From: GCA-002700125 sp964434385
GTDB taxonomy: Bacteria > Chloroflexota > Dehalococcoidia > Lucifugimonadales > Lucifugimonadaceae
Direction: 5' to 3'
Assembly: GCA_964434385.1 (NCBI GenBank)
Contig: CAYSUW010000006.1
Location: forward strand, 1-64,000
Length of the DNA: 64,000 nucleotides
The notes under the pieces were generated by a model. That model saw only the letters and a program-made list of their open reading frames with translations, did no database searches and was not told where the DNA came from. Every line of letters starts with the position of its first letter. The first letter of the stretch is position 1. Position numbers and translations under genes: made by a program. Positions 46,275-54,952 of this stretch are shown one piece after another.

Positions 46275-48629
46275 TTATTTTTTATCCTTAAATTTATCCT
46301 TAAATGTTTCTTCCAGATGTTCTTCATGTGCTTCATGGAGAGCATCATCCGCTGATTGATTTGGTCCCACTGTTAAAATTGGCACACCTGGTTCTACCGC
46401 AACTGCTCCACCAGGTAGAGTACCTTCAAATTTAGCAATTGTTTTTGAATCATCTGTTTTTCTAATGGTAGCAATATTTTGAGCCCAGGAAAAAGTGTTT
46501 TTGTCTAGATCAGGATCACATATTTTCAACACATTCACGCCTCTTCCTTCAGCATATCTACCAGAAAATTTATGACCTAGTCCTATTGGTACCCCAATAA
46601 CTTTAGGATGGACTGCAGGATGAGGAAAAACTGGTAGAGTAATTTTTCCGTTTGATGTAGTTAATTCAATCAAATCTCCTAGTTCTAAATCAAGAATTTT
46701 TGCTGTATTGGGGTTCATTTCAGCCCAGGTGTCCCAAGCTATTGTCGTTATGGGATCTGGAACTCCCTGTGCCCAAGGGCTAGCAGCTGTCCTTCCATCT
46801 AAGAGTGAATTTGATAAGAATGGTATTAAATAGAATTCTTTATCTCCTAAATTAGTAATAGAATTATTATTAATGATATTCACCACATTATTTTTCGGTG
46901 TATTCCCAGAATTATTTAATTTAAAGTTTACGTTCCACCATCCCCCTCTAGAAAGGATACCTTCGAGGAACTGATTTTCATTAGAAGCTACAACTGATCC
47001 TTCTTTTTTCAAATTAGTTTTTGAAAAAAGTTCACTGGTGAATTTTTCTATAAGATCTTTATAGTTTTTTACTCCAATCATTGGATCAGAAAAAGATATT
47101 AAAATATCGTAAAAACTTTTAGAATCATATACATTAATATCATCTTTAGGAGTCGGAGACTTTACTACTGGTTGTTGAAATAATAATGTTTGATATCCCA
47201 TTAAGGGCTCTGGTATGTCCATGCCCCAATCTTCCATTGAATTGTTTTCCGGTAGAATCAAATCAGAAGCTGCAGCAGTATCATCAAAGATTGTAGAAAA
47301 ACATACTTTAAGTTTTATAGAATCTAGAGCTTTTGAAAAATCATAAGAACTTCCATGAATTATATTGGAACCCCTTAAAATCAATAAATCTTTTTCTCCT
47401 GATTCCCAACTAAGAATTTCTTCTTTCCATTCTTTTGAGTCATTAGCGTAAGATGAGTCTATAATATTCAAAGTTGAGTTTTCGTCAGAAACCTTAAATT
47501 CTTTGATAGGAGGTTCGGGGTTAAACAAAATTCCCCCTTTTGTTTCAACTGAATTTGTTAAATAATTTAATGCGTATACTATTGACATTGTGTCCGCACT
47601 ATCTTTATAACCCTCTAATGTTCCTCCACCAACAAACAAAACTTTATCTCCATTATATTCTTGTATCTTTTTTAGGACGTATTCAATGTCATGCTCTGAT
47701 AATCCGGTTGTCTGATTAAGATACTCTTCTGTATAAAAACTTAGGTCAATGTCACCAATTAAACTTTTAAATTTATTAATTGCATTAGATGTAACTAATC
47801 CTTGAGATATTATTTTGTTAGCGATAGTTAAAGCAAAGATATTTTCTGTTCCTGGGATAGGGCAAATCCATTTATCTGCATTTGCTGATGTAAGTGACAT
47901 TCTAGGCTCTACAGATATTAATTTTCCGTGATTATTTTTTAATTTACCAAATTTTGTTTTGTATTGAATCGGCCCCCAAGTTCCTAAAAAGTCTAAGCCA
48001 AAAGATATTATTAAGTTTGAATTTTCAATGTCGAAATAAGGTAATCTATCTTGATCAAAAACAAGTTTCATGGTTTTGTTCAATAAGCCTTGATTAATTG
48101 AGTCGAATTTCAAATGTTTTACTGAATTATAGTTTGCAAAAGACTCAACTATAGAACCATTTAACCCCCGTAAAGGGCTTGTAACAATAGTAGATTTTCC
48201 TTTTGAGTCATTTATACCTTTTTCTAATATTGAAAGGGCAGATTTCCAAGTTATTGGTTTATGAGTCCCATTCTTAGTTCTCTTGAATAAAGGAGTAGTA
48301 ATTCTATCAGGATGGTAAAGCATTTGAAGATTAGTTTCAGATACTACACTTTGTTTACCTAAGTTGTTGGGGAAGTCAGGATTTCCAGCAATCTTTTTTG
48401 CCCTTCCTTCCATTACTCTCACAATTACACTTTCTCCAAAACTAGAAATTCCACAAGATGTTGCATACCATTGGTCCTCACCTCTAACTAAATCTTCAGG
48501 CATATCTAAAGGACTTTCTACTATAAGTTCATCTTCAGGTACTCCGCATGCTTCAAAAATTACAGCTCCTGTAGCTGTAGCACCAAGTAGTCCTAAAAAT
48601 TTTCTTCTAGAAAGGTTACTTTTATTCAT
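46275..48629 (-). CDS. actB: Alternative complex III molybdopterin-oxidoreductase-like subunit ActB1
   Basis: The 784 residues start with a twin-arginine signal (SRRKFLGLLGATATG) ending in a lipobox-like cysteine (FEACG). The body is CISM-fold (MEGRAKKIAGNPDFP, MLYHPDRITTPLFKR, C-terminal GDLIELTTSNGKI). The N-terminal [4Fe-4S] cysteine set found in catalytic molybdoenzymes is absent, as known for ActB, which holds no molybdenum. It is exported folded through Tat and sits on the outer face with ActA. Confidence 0.88.
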   Translation of the reverse strand: MNKSNLSRRKFLGLLGATATGAVIFEACGVPEDELIVESPLDMPEDLVRGEDQWYATSCGISSFGESVIVRVMEGRAKKIAGNPDFPNNLGKQSVVSETNLQMLYHPDRITTPLFKRTKNGTHKPITWKSALSILEKGINDSKGKSTIVTSPLRGLNGSIVESFANYNSVKHLKFDSINQGLLNKTMKLVFDQDRLPYFDIENSNLIISFGLDFLGTWGPIQYKTKFGKLKNNHGKLISVEPRMSLTSANADKWICPIPGTENIFALTIANKIISQGLVTSNAINKFKSLIGDIDLSFYTEEYLNQTTGLSEHDIEYVLKKIQEYNGDKVLFVGGGTLEGYKDSADTMSIVYALNYLTNSVETKGGILFNPEPPIKEFKVSDENSTLNIIDSSYANDSKEWKEEILSWESGEKDLLILRGSNIIHGSSYDFSKALDSIKLKVCFSTIFDDTAAASDLILPENNSMEDWGMDIPEPLMGYQTLLFQQPVVKSPTPKDDINVYDSKSFYDILISFSDPMIGVKNYKDLIEKFTSELFSKTNLKKEGSVVASNENQFLEGILSRGGWWNVNFKLNNSGNTPKNNVVNIINNNSITNLGDKEFYLIPFLSNSLLDGRTAASPWAQGVPDPITTIAWDTWAEMNPNTAKILDLELGDLIELTTSNGKITLPVFPHPAVHPKVIGVPIGLGHKFSGRYAEGRGVNVLKICDPDLDKNTFSWAQNIATIRKTDDSKTIAKFEGTLPGGAVAVEPGVPILTVGPNQSADDALHEAHEEHLEETFKDKFKDKK

Positions 48630-48644
48630 TTATTTTGTGTTCTC

Positions 48645-49418
48645 CTAATGATGGCATGTTTCACATCCTACTGAAGCTTCATTGGCTCGGTGACAAGCCA
48701 CACACTGTCCCATTTTTAATGGTTCTTTTTGAGATACTTTTTCCATTGTAGCAATTTGTCCATGACAAGTAGAACAAACTTTAGATGCTTCTACAGTGCC
48801 ATTATCTAAGGTTTTAAAATCTGCAGATTTATTTTGTATAGCGTTAGGATTTGATGTCAAATATCTAATATGAGGTTCATGAACAAATCTCACATGATCA
48901 GGCATTCTATGAACTCTTTGCCATTTAATTGGGCTTTTTGTTTCTTCAAATAATCCGAACTCTCTTAGTTTTGTTAATTCCTTACTTTCGTTACTTCCAA
49001 TTACTCTGTGACAAGAAACACATAACTCCACAGGAGGGATTCCAGCCCAAGCTTCTTTAGTAACAGTTTTATGACAATATGTGCAATCCATTCCCAGTCC
49101 TACTTTAGGTTCTCCTGAATCATCGATTCTTTCATTACCATAAATATCTTTGTAAGGCTTTCCAGTTTTATCATTGATTAACTGTCCTACTCCAGCATGA
49201 ATTGTATGAGGAAAAGCGATTGGTTGATCTGGGCTTTGATCAAAACCAAAAACTGGTAAAGGATTTCCGAACCAAGCAGTTATAAGGAAAGCTGTGACAA
49301 AAGCCATTATTGCGTGAAATGCAAGACCACCAAAAGCTAACATAGGTATTAGTATTTTTAGCCATGTCGGAGTATTTCTATCTTTTTCTTTTAAAAATGC
49401 TATAAATTTTCTAAACAA
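48645..49418 (-). CDS. actA: Alternative complex III pentaheme cytochrome c subunit ActA
   Basis: The 257 residues have an N-terminal membrane helix (about 24-48) and five CxxCH sites: CTYCH, CVSCH, CSTCH, CVACH and CETCH. The number and order fit ActA. I chose TTG 49418, which follows AAGGAG by four bases. The longer TTG at 49436 adds six residues, overlaps the previous gene by ten bases and has no Shine-Dalgarno sequence. Its haems depend on the ccm genes downstream in the same run. Confidence 0.9.
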   Translation of the reverse strand: MFRKFIAFLKEKDRNTPTWLKILIPMLAFGGLAFHAIMAFVTAFLITAWFGNPLPVFGFDQSPDQPIAFPHTIHAGVGQLINDKTGKPYKDIYGNERIDDSGEPKVGLGMDCTYCHKTVTKEAWAGIPPVELCVSCHRVIGSNESKELTKLREFGLFEETKSPIKWQRVHRMPDHVRFVHEPHIRYLTSNPNAIQNKSADFKTLDNGTVEASKVCSTCHGQIATMEKVSQKEPLKMGQCVACHRANEASVGCETCHH

Positions 49419-49426
49419 TTTTCTCC

Positions 49427-49717
49427 TTATTGCCAAAATCTTGGATAAAAATCATTCAAGAAGGCCATATTTGCAAAGGCAATTATGAATAAAATGATTA
49501 CTATAAAAAGTGTTCCTAAACCAAATAAATACAAGGGAAATCTTATCAAACTCCAATTTCTACTTATTGCGTGAGAATCTACTAATGAAGGGATTATTGC
49601 ATGTGCAGTTAATAGTGAGACTGCAGCTGCAGGGGCCATCAATAAACAAAGCCATAAAATCCTTAGTGCATTTAAACGCATTAACGAATCTGCAATATTT
49701 AATGATCCTGGATCCAT
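49427..49717 (-). CDS. Small two-helix membrane protein, first gene of the ACIII operon
   Basis: The 96-residue protein has two membrane helices (about 18-42 and 62-85) separated by a short polar loop, and no cofactor motif. I do not recognise the family. As first gene of the operon, immediately before ActA, it is probably an accessory or small structural ACIII subunit. ATG 49717 lies about 46 bases from the predicted transcript start and has no strong Shine-Dalgarno sequence. Confidence 0.7.
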   Translation of the reverse strand: MDPGSLNIADSLMRLNALRILWLCLLMAPAAAVSLLTAHAIIPSLVDSHAISRNWSLIRFPLYLFGLGTLFIVIILFIIAFANMAFLNDFYPRFWQ

Positions 49718-49769
49718 ATAAATAGATTTTTCTTTTAGTTTAATTCATCACTTAATTAATACAAATAGG

Positions 49770-49798
49770 AGAATATTATGTGCTCACTTACCTGTCAA
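49770..49798 (-). promoter_or_regulatory. Predicted strong promoter of the ACIII-ccm run
   Basis: On the minus strand, TTGACA (49798-49793), a 17-base spacer and TATTCT (49775-49770). A perfect -35 and ideal spacing give a transcript start near 49763. Confidence 0.78.
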
Positions 49799-49833
49799 TA
49801 ATTTTAATATAGAAAAATAGATATTTTTTGAAT

Positions 49834-49842
49834 TGTGGATAA
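49834..49842 (-). promoter_or_regulatory. Perfect DnaA-box-like 9-mer (copy 1)
   Basis: The plus strand reads tgtggataa, the complement of TTATCCACA. It lies inside a 16-base direct repeat, aattgtggataatttt, at 49831-49846. Confidence 0.6.
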
Positions 49843-49922
49843 TTTTAATTTTTTAACCTTGTGTTCCATTATGTTTGTTTATAGAATCAACCTAAATAAT
49901 TAAGAAAATTTACAATACTAAT

Positions 49923-49931
49923 TGTGGATAA
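49923..49931 (-). promoter_or_regulatory. Perfect DnaA-box-like 9-mer (copy 2)
   Basis: Second tgtggataa, in the same orientation and inside the second copy of the 16-base direct repeat (49920-49935), 89 bases after the first. The divergent intergenic region separates the ACIII run from the catabolic run. Confidence 0.6.
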
Positions 49932-50004
49932 TTTTGGGGTATTAGTGGGGTATAATTATTGTGTTCTAGAATCAACTATAAAAATTCTACGAATAGGAGA
50001 CAAA

Positions 50005-50166
50005 ATGAATGAATTTGATAGGAGAAAATTTTTAAAAACTGGATTTTTAGGGATCGCTGGGTTTTTGACTATATTTTCTGCTTTGAAACCTTTTAAATTA
50101 TTTTCTAAGTTCAATGGGAAAAGACATGAAGATTCTATGTTTGTTCCTAGAGACTCCAAACACTAA
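50005..50166 (+). CDS. 53-residue twin-arginine signal protein
   Basis: A small frame whose product is almost only a Tat signal: FDRRKFLKTGFLG, a hydrophobic stretch of about 15 residues, then 27 mostly polar residues ending RDSKH. There is no obvious mature domain. ATG 50005 follows ataggag closely; an in-frame ATG at 49924 would add 27 unconserved residues across the direct-repeat region. It lies 29 bases before the E1 alpha gene. Comparable mini Tat proteins accompany some redox enzymes, but the role here is unknown. Confidence 0.6.
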   Translation: MNEFDRRKFLKTGFLGIAGFLTIFSALKPFKLFSKFNGKRHEDSMFVPRDSKH

Positions 50167-50195
50167 CATCAATTCAATTTTAAGGGGATAGAAAA

Positions 50196-51200
50196 ATGGA
50201 TATTTCTAAAGAAAAATTAATTTGGTTATATGAAACAATGTACCGTATTCGTCGTTTTGAGGAAACAATGTTAGAACAAACTTTTAAAGGAAATGCTATG
50301 GGAGTAACTCATAGTTCTGATGGTCAAGAAGCTGGTCCTACAGGAGTTTGTGCACATTTAACAGAAAAAGATTGGATAGGTTCTACTCATAGGGGACATG
50401 GGCACTGCATAGCTAAAGAATTAGATACCAAGAAAATGATGGCAGAAATTATGGGGAGAGCAACGGGTCATTGCAAAGGAAAAGGGGGATCTATGCATAT
50501 TGCTGATTTCTCTAAAGGAATGTTAGGCGCTAATGCGATAGTTGGAGCGAGTATTCCTCTTGCGGTAGGAGCTGCATTAACAGCAAAATATAAAGGCTTA
50601 GAAAATGAATCTATTGGAGTAGCATTTTTTGGAGATGGAGCTACTAGTCAAGGAATACTTCATGAAAGTATGAATTTGGCTACTGTATGGAAATTACCAG
50701 TATTATTTGTTTGTGAGAATAATCATTATGCTGAAGCTACTCCTGTTGAATATGCTGTTTCTATACCAGATATTGCTGATAGAGCTTCATCTTATTCAAT
50801 GCCAGGAGTTGTAGTAGATGGCATGGATGTTTTTGCTGTATATGATGCTGCTGGAGAGGCTGTTAAAAGAGCCAGGAATGGAGAAGGGCCAACTTTACTT
50901 GAGTTGAAAACTTATCGATATCATGGTCATTTTCATGCTGATGTTCCTGAAAATTATAGGACAAAAGAAGAAGAATCTAGTTGGAGAGATAGGGATTCTA
51001 TTGAAACTTTTCAAAATAGAGTAATAAAAGCTAATCAGTTTTCAGATGAAGAATTGAAAGAGATAAGAGATAAAATAGACAATGAAATGATTGAAGCAGT
51101 TGATTTTGCTCTTAATAGTCCAATGCCTGATATGGATGAATTATACAAAGATGTGTATGTTAATTATTCAAATTCGGTTTTAGCTCCACAGAGAAGATAA
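50196..51200 (+). CDS. ThDP-dependent 2-oxoacid/acetoin dehydrogenase E1 alpha subunit
   Basis: The 334-residue protein has the E1 alpha ThDP motif GDGATSQGILHESMNLATVWKLPVLFVCENN (split here only by reading length) and GKGGSMHIADFSKG. The latter resembles acetoin and pyruvate dehydrogenase E1 alpha. It acts with the E1 beta protein encoded 41 bases downstream to decarboxylate a 2-oxoacid or acetoin. ATG 50196 follows aagggg. No E2 or E3 gene is in the run. Confidence 0.9.
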   Translation: MDISKEKLIWLYETMYRIRRFEETMLEQTFKGNAMGVTHSSDGQEAGPTGVCAHLTEKDWIGSTHRGHGHCIAKELDTKKMMAEIMGRATGHCKGKGGSMHIADFSKGMLGANAIVGASIPLAVGAALTAKYKGLENESIGVAFFGDGATSQGILHESMNLATVWKLPVLFVCENNHYAEATPVEYAVSIPDIADRASSYSMPGVVVDGMDVFAVYDAAGEAVKRARNGEGPTLLELKTYRYHGHFHADVPENYRTKEEESSWRDRDSIETFQNRVIKANQFSDEELKEIRDKIDNEMIEAVDFALNSPMPDMDELYKDVYVNYSNSVLAPQRR

Positions 51201-51241
51201 TTTAAGAATCATAACATAAGTGAAAATAAGGAAAAATTAAT

Positions 51242-52315
51242 ATGACAGTACAAAAAAAATCTATAAATCCACTAGGCCCAGGTTATGATGTTGCTGGAAC
51301 TGAAATGAGATATAGAGATTCATTTAACAAAACATTAAGAGATGAATTGAATAGAGATCCCGATGTTTTTTTGATGGGTGAAGATATTGCAGGTGGTGCA
51401 GGTAGATTTGACGAAGAAGGTAAACCTTTAGATGCTTGGGGTGGTCCATTCGCAGCTACAAAAGGATTAATTCAAGATTTTGGGCCTGACAGGATTAAAG
51501 ACACTCCCATATCAGAAGCAGGATTTTTAGGTGCTGCTATTGGTTCTGCTCTTACTGGTTTAAGGCCTGTAGTAGATCTGATGTATTTTGATTTTGTTAC
51601 AGTTGCATATGATCAATTGTTATCAAATGCGGCTAAAAGTAGATATATGTTTGCAGGTCAAACCAAAGTTCCTCTTACTATGTTTGCCCGGTCTGGTGGT
51701 GGTACAGGACATGCTGCTCAGCATTCAGAATCATTTTATTCTATGCTAGCTCATATTCCTGGCCTAAAAGTTGTAGTTCCTTCTGATGCTTATAGTGTAA
51801 GAGGATTGTTAGCAGCAGCTATCAGAGATGATGATCCTGTATTTGTTGTTAGTGATAAAAAACTAATTAATTTATCTGGATTTGTCCCTGATGAAAATTT
51901 TGCTATAGAACTAGGAAAAGGAAGATATTTAAGAAAAGGTTCTGATGTTACGCTAGTTGGAATGTCTTATACTTCAGTTGTTTGTAAGGAAGCAGCTGAC
52001 AAACTTTCTGAAGAAGGTATTGATTGTGAAGTAGTAGATCTTTTAAGTCTTTCTCCTTTAGATGAGAGTATATTATTAGAATCTGTTTCCAAGACGAATA
52101 GGCTTATTGTAGTTGATGAAGATACTCCTAGGTGTAGTATGGCATCAGAAGTTGCAGCAGTTGTTGCTGATCAGGCTTTTGATTATTTAGATGCTCCTAT
52201 TAAAAGAGTTACTGGACCTCATACTCCTGTTCCTTACAACAAAGCTTTAGAAACTGCTTTTATGCCTGATGCTAATGAAGTAATAGTAGCAACTAAAAAA
52301 CTTTTGGATCTCTAG
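51242..52315 (+). CDS. ThDP-dependent 2-oxoacid/acetoin dehydrogenase E1 beta subunit
   Basis: The 357 residues include the transketolase-type pyrimidine domain (GEDIAGGAG, PISEAGFLGAAIG with the conserved Glu, YDQLLSNAAKSRYMFAGQ) and the C-terminal domain (SDKKLINL, VVDLLSLSPLDE, VVDEDTPRC). It forms the alpha2beta2 E1 with the previous gene. The preferred substrate cannot be settled by eye. Confidence 0.9.
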   Translation: MTVQKKSINPLGPGYDVAGTEMRYRDSFNKTLRDELNRDPDVFLMGEDIAGGAGRFDEEGKPLDAWGGPFAATKGLIQDFGPDRIKDTPISEAGFLGAAIGSALTGLRPVVDLMYFDFVTVAYDQLLSNAAKSRYMFAGQTKVPLTMFARSGGGTGHAAQHSESFYSMLAHIPGLKVVVPSDAYSVRGLLAAAIRDDDPVFVVSDKKLINLSGFVPDENFAIELGKGRYLRKGSDVTLVGMSYTSVVCKEAADKLSEEGIDCEVVDLLSLSPLDESILLESVSKTNRLIVVDEDTPRCSMASEVAAVVADQAFDYLDAPIKRVTGPHTPVPYNKALETAFMPDANEVIVATKKLLDL

Positions 52316-52348
52316 TATTGTGATTTAGAGACTCTAATGGGGGATATT

Positions 52349-53422
52349 ATGAAAAAGTCACTTAAGGTAGGTTATATCGGTGCCGGTGCTAATACTGAGA
52401 AACATCATATCCCAAAAATTCAAGTTCAAGAAGGAGTAGAGGCTTTTGGTGTAGCGAATAGATCTATAGAATCATCAAAACGAGTTGCTGAAAAATTTGG
52501 AATCAAAAAAGTATATTCAAACTGGAAAGAATTACTAAAAGATACTGAAATAGATGCTGTGTGTATAGGAACTTGGCCTTACATGCATGCTCCATTGACG
52601 ATTGAAGCTCTAAATTCAGGTAAACATGTTCTAGTAGAAGCTCGAATGGCTATGAATTCTGAAGAGGCATTCGAGATGGAAAACATTTCCAAGAAAAATC
52701 CTCAATTAATTACTCAAGTTGTTCCAGCACCTCATACATTACCTTACGACTTAACAATCATAGATTGGATCAATCAAGAAATGGGGGATTTGCTATTTTT
52801 GGATATGAGAATCACCACTGGAGAATTTCCTAATTTAAAGTCTGAAATGCACTGGAGAAATAATAGGGATTTGTCTGGGAATAACATTATGCATATGGGT
52901 ATTTGGTATGAAGCTGCAATGAGATGGTTAGGAACTGCTTCTTCAGTTAATGCTTCGGCCCAAACAGTTGTTAAGAGAATGAAAACAGGAAAAATTTTTA
53001 GAGAAGTGACTATCCCTGATCACCTTGAAGTTATGGGATCTATGTCAGTAGGAGGAAAATACCATTTTACTCATAGTAATGTTCTAGGAGGAGGACCAAT
53101 AGCAGATGTTTGGATTTATGGTACTAAAGGGACATTGCACCTTTATGATAATCAAACTTCATCAGAAGTTTCTTCTGATAATAGTTTTTCTATGGCATTG
53201 GAAATCACAAAACCTGATTCTAATATAAAGTGGGAAAAGCTCAATATAAAGTCTGAAAATATTGGTAGTTGGAGAGTAGAAGAAGAATTTGTAAATGCTA
53301 TTAGAGGAAAAGAACATATTTCTCATACCTCATTCAAAGATGGAGTGAAATACATGGAATTCACAGATGCTGTAAGAAAAAGTTGGGAATCTGCATCGGA
53401 AATTAAACTTCCACTACGTTAA
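52349..53422 (+). CDS. Gfo/Idh/MocA-family oxidoreductase with altered EKP motif
   Basis: The 357-residue protein has an N-terminal Rossmann domain (GYIGAGANTEKHH) and the family's C-terminal alpha/beta domain (HMGIWYEAAMRWLG, WIYGTKGTLHLYD). The usual CEKP motif with its catalytic lysine reads VEARMA here, so the standard sugar-dehydrogenase lysine is missing. I prefer ATG 52349, behind tggggga; ATG 52337 would add four residues. Substrate unknown. It lies inside the catabolic run between the E1 and Pxp genes. Confidence 0.82.
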   Translation: MKKSLKVGYIGAGANTEKHHIPKIQVQEGVEAFGVANRSIESSKRVAEKFGIKKVYSNWKELLKDTEIDAVCIGTWPYMHAPLTIEALNSGKHVLVEARMAMNSEEAFEMENISKKNPQLITQVVPAPHTLPYDLTIIDWINQEMGDLLFLDMRITTGEFPNLKSEMHWRNNRDLSGNNIMHMGIWYEAAMRWLGTASSVNASAQTVVKRMKTGKIFREVTIPDHLEVMGSMSVGGKYHFTHSNVLGGGPIADVWIYGTKGTLHLYDNQTSSEVSSDNSFSMALEITKPDSNIKWEKLNIKSENIGSWRVEEEFVNAIRGKEHISHTSFKDGVKYMEFTDAVRKSWESASEIKLPLR

Positions 53423-53429
53423 TAAGATT

Positions 53430-54197
53430 ATGTTGGGTGTTATAGATTTAAATGCAGATGTAGGAGAATCCTTTGGTAATATGACCTCAGGACTTGATGA
53501 AGAAATTATTCCATTTGTTACTTCTGTCAACATAGCTACAGGATTTCATTCTGGTGATCCTAATTGGATAGATAAAACTGTAAAATTAGCAGAGAGGTTT
53601 GGAATCTCTGTAGGTGCTCATCCTTCATATCCTGACATTATGGGTTTTGGTAGAAGAGATATGAGTTTTGAAGATTGGGAAATTGTGAATTTGATAAAAT
53701 ATCAAGTAGGTGCCTTGCTACAATTTGTCAAAAACAAAAAAATTCAACATGTTAAACCACATGGAGCACTATACAACAAAGCTTCTTCAGATCCCTACCA
53801 AGCTAATGCTGTAGTAAATGCAATAAAAGAGATTGATCCCGAAATTATACATGTTGTCCTTTCAGGTTCAATTTGGGAGGATATTGCAAAAAAATCTGGA
53901 GTTAGAGTGGCAAGAGAATGTTTTGCTGATAGAGCTATTACTTCGGATGGGAAATTAGTTTCAAGAAATGTAGAAGGATCAGTAATTTCTGAAGAAGGAG
54001 TAATTATTGAAAGAGTGATTAAATTAGCGGAGACAGGAATAATGAATTCGATTGATGGAACTCCGGTAAAAATTTCAGCTGATTCTTTATGTCTACATGG
54101 GGATAATGAAAATTCTGTTAAATTAGCATCGATTATTCGTAAAGAATTAGAAAATGCTGGGATTGAATTAAAACCCATGCATACTTTTGTAAAATAA
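53430..54197 (+). CDS. pxpA: PxpA/LamB/YcsF-family protein (5-oxoprolinase subunit A homologue)
   Basis: The 255 residues show the family motifs DLNADVGESFG, NIATGFHSGDP, GAHPSYPD, VKPHGALYN and SLCLHGDNE. With PxpB and PxpC, family members open 5-oxoproline to glutamate with ATP, and some homologues act on other lactams. It lies seven bases after the Gfo/Idh gene and 17 before pxpB. Confidence 0.9.
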   Translation: MLGVIDLNADVGESFGNMTSGLDEEIIPFVTSVNIATGFHSGDPNWIDKTVKLAERFGISVGAHPSYPDIMGFGRRDMSFEDWEIVNLIKYQVGALLQFVKNKKIQHVKPHGALYNKASSDPYQANAVVNAIKEIDPEIIHVVLSGSIWEDIAKKSGVRVARECFADRAITSDGKLVSRNVEGSVISEEGVIIERVIKLAETGIMNSIDGTPVKISADSLCLHGDNENSVKLASIIRKELENAGIELKPMHTFVK

Positions 54198-54214
54198 AAA
54201 GTATATTTATTTCA

Positions 54215-54952
54215 ATGAATTCTTTTTTAATAAAAAATGTTGGAGACCAATCTGTCACAATATACTTTGATAACAAAATTTCTCCTGATATTAATTTGAG
54301 AGTCCATAAAATTTCCCAAAAAATTAATGATGATAAAGAGTCATGGTTGATTGATGTTGTTCCAGCATATAATTCATTGAATGTTATTTATGATTTGAAT
54401 TTAATTCAGTCAAAAGAGGTAAAAAATTATCTTTCTAAAATGATCCTTTCAAATAAAATTCTGACAAAAAATAATACGACTTCTAACATTATTAAGATTC
54501 CTGTGAAATATGGAGGGAATGAAGGACCAGATCTTGAATATGTTGCTGATTTTTGTAAGTTGTCATCAGAAGAAATTATAAAAATCCATACTTCTGAAAT
54601 ATACCTTGTATATATGACAGGATTTTCGCCGGGATTTCCGTACTTAGGTGAACTAGATTCAAGAATTCATTGTCCAAGATTAGATAATCCAAGAATTAAA
54701 GTAGATTCAGGATCAGTTGGCTTAGCTGGAAGTCAAACAGGGATCTATTCTATAGATTCTCCTGGTGGATGGAGAATAATTGGAAGGACTCCAATTAAAT
54801 TATTTGATTTAGAAAAAAAAGATCCGTTCTACATATCTCCAGGGATGCGAATAAAATTTTTTAATGTGGATTTAAAAAATTATGAAGACATTCAAAAAAG
54901 AATTTTAGATGGAGCAAATTTTTTTGATATTGGAGAAGAATATGAAAGATAA
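54215..54952 (+). CDS. pxpB: PxpB/KipI-family protein (CT_C_D domain)
   Basis: The 245 residues contain the hallmark GFSPGFPYLGELD, DSGSVGLAGSQTGIYSIDSPGGWRI-type segment and GRTP. The family (AHS1, also called carboxyltransferase subdomains C and D) forms a complex with PxpC for 5-oxoproline hydrolysis. It is homologous to half of the carboxyltransferase domain of urea carboxylase. It overlaps the pxpC start by 11 bases. Confidence 0.9.
   Translation: MNSFLIKNVGDQSVTIYFDNKISPDINLRVHKISQKINDDKESWLIDVVPAYNSLNVIYDLNLIQSKEVKNYLSKMILSNKILTKNNTTSNIIKIPVKYGGNEGPDLEYVADFCKLSSEEIIKIHTSEIYLVYMTGFSPGFPYLGELDSRIHCPRLDNPRIKVDSGSVGLAGSQTGIYSIDSPGGWRIIGRTPIKLFDLEKKDPFYISPGMRIKFFNVDLKNYEDIQKRILDGANFFDIGEEYER

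Larger units (their letters stand above)
49831..49976. repeat. Imperfect duplicated block in the divergent intergenic region
   Basis: Three short words recur in the same order: aattgtggataatttt (49831-49846 and 49920-49935), ttgtgttc (49859-49866 and 49959-49966) and tagaatcaac (49882-49891 and 49967-49976). Spacings differ, so this looks like an old tandem duplication with indels, or two arrays of the same binding sites. A TATAAT at 49951-49956 sits in copy 2. Confidence 0.7.

Noticed and set aside
46275..48629. A molybdenum-dependent reductase catalytic subunit
   Set aside because: The N-terminal [4Fe-4S] cysteine set is missing, and the pentaheme ActA, ActC, ActD and ActE genes surround it, which fits ActB of ACIII.
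49831..49976. Replication origin
   Set aside because: Two DnaA boxes in AT-rich DNA are suggestive, but dnaA, dnaN, gyrB or rpmH are not adjacent. I keep it only as a regulatory candidate.
49924..50166. Longer start for the Tat mini-protein
   Set aside because: The extra 27 residues would translate the direct-repeat region, and ATG 50005 has the ribosome-binding site and the Tat motif directly after it.
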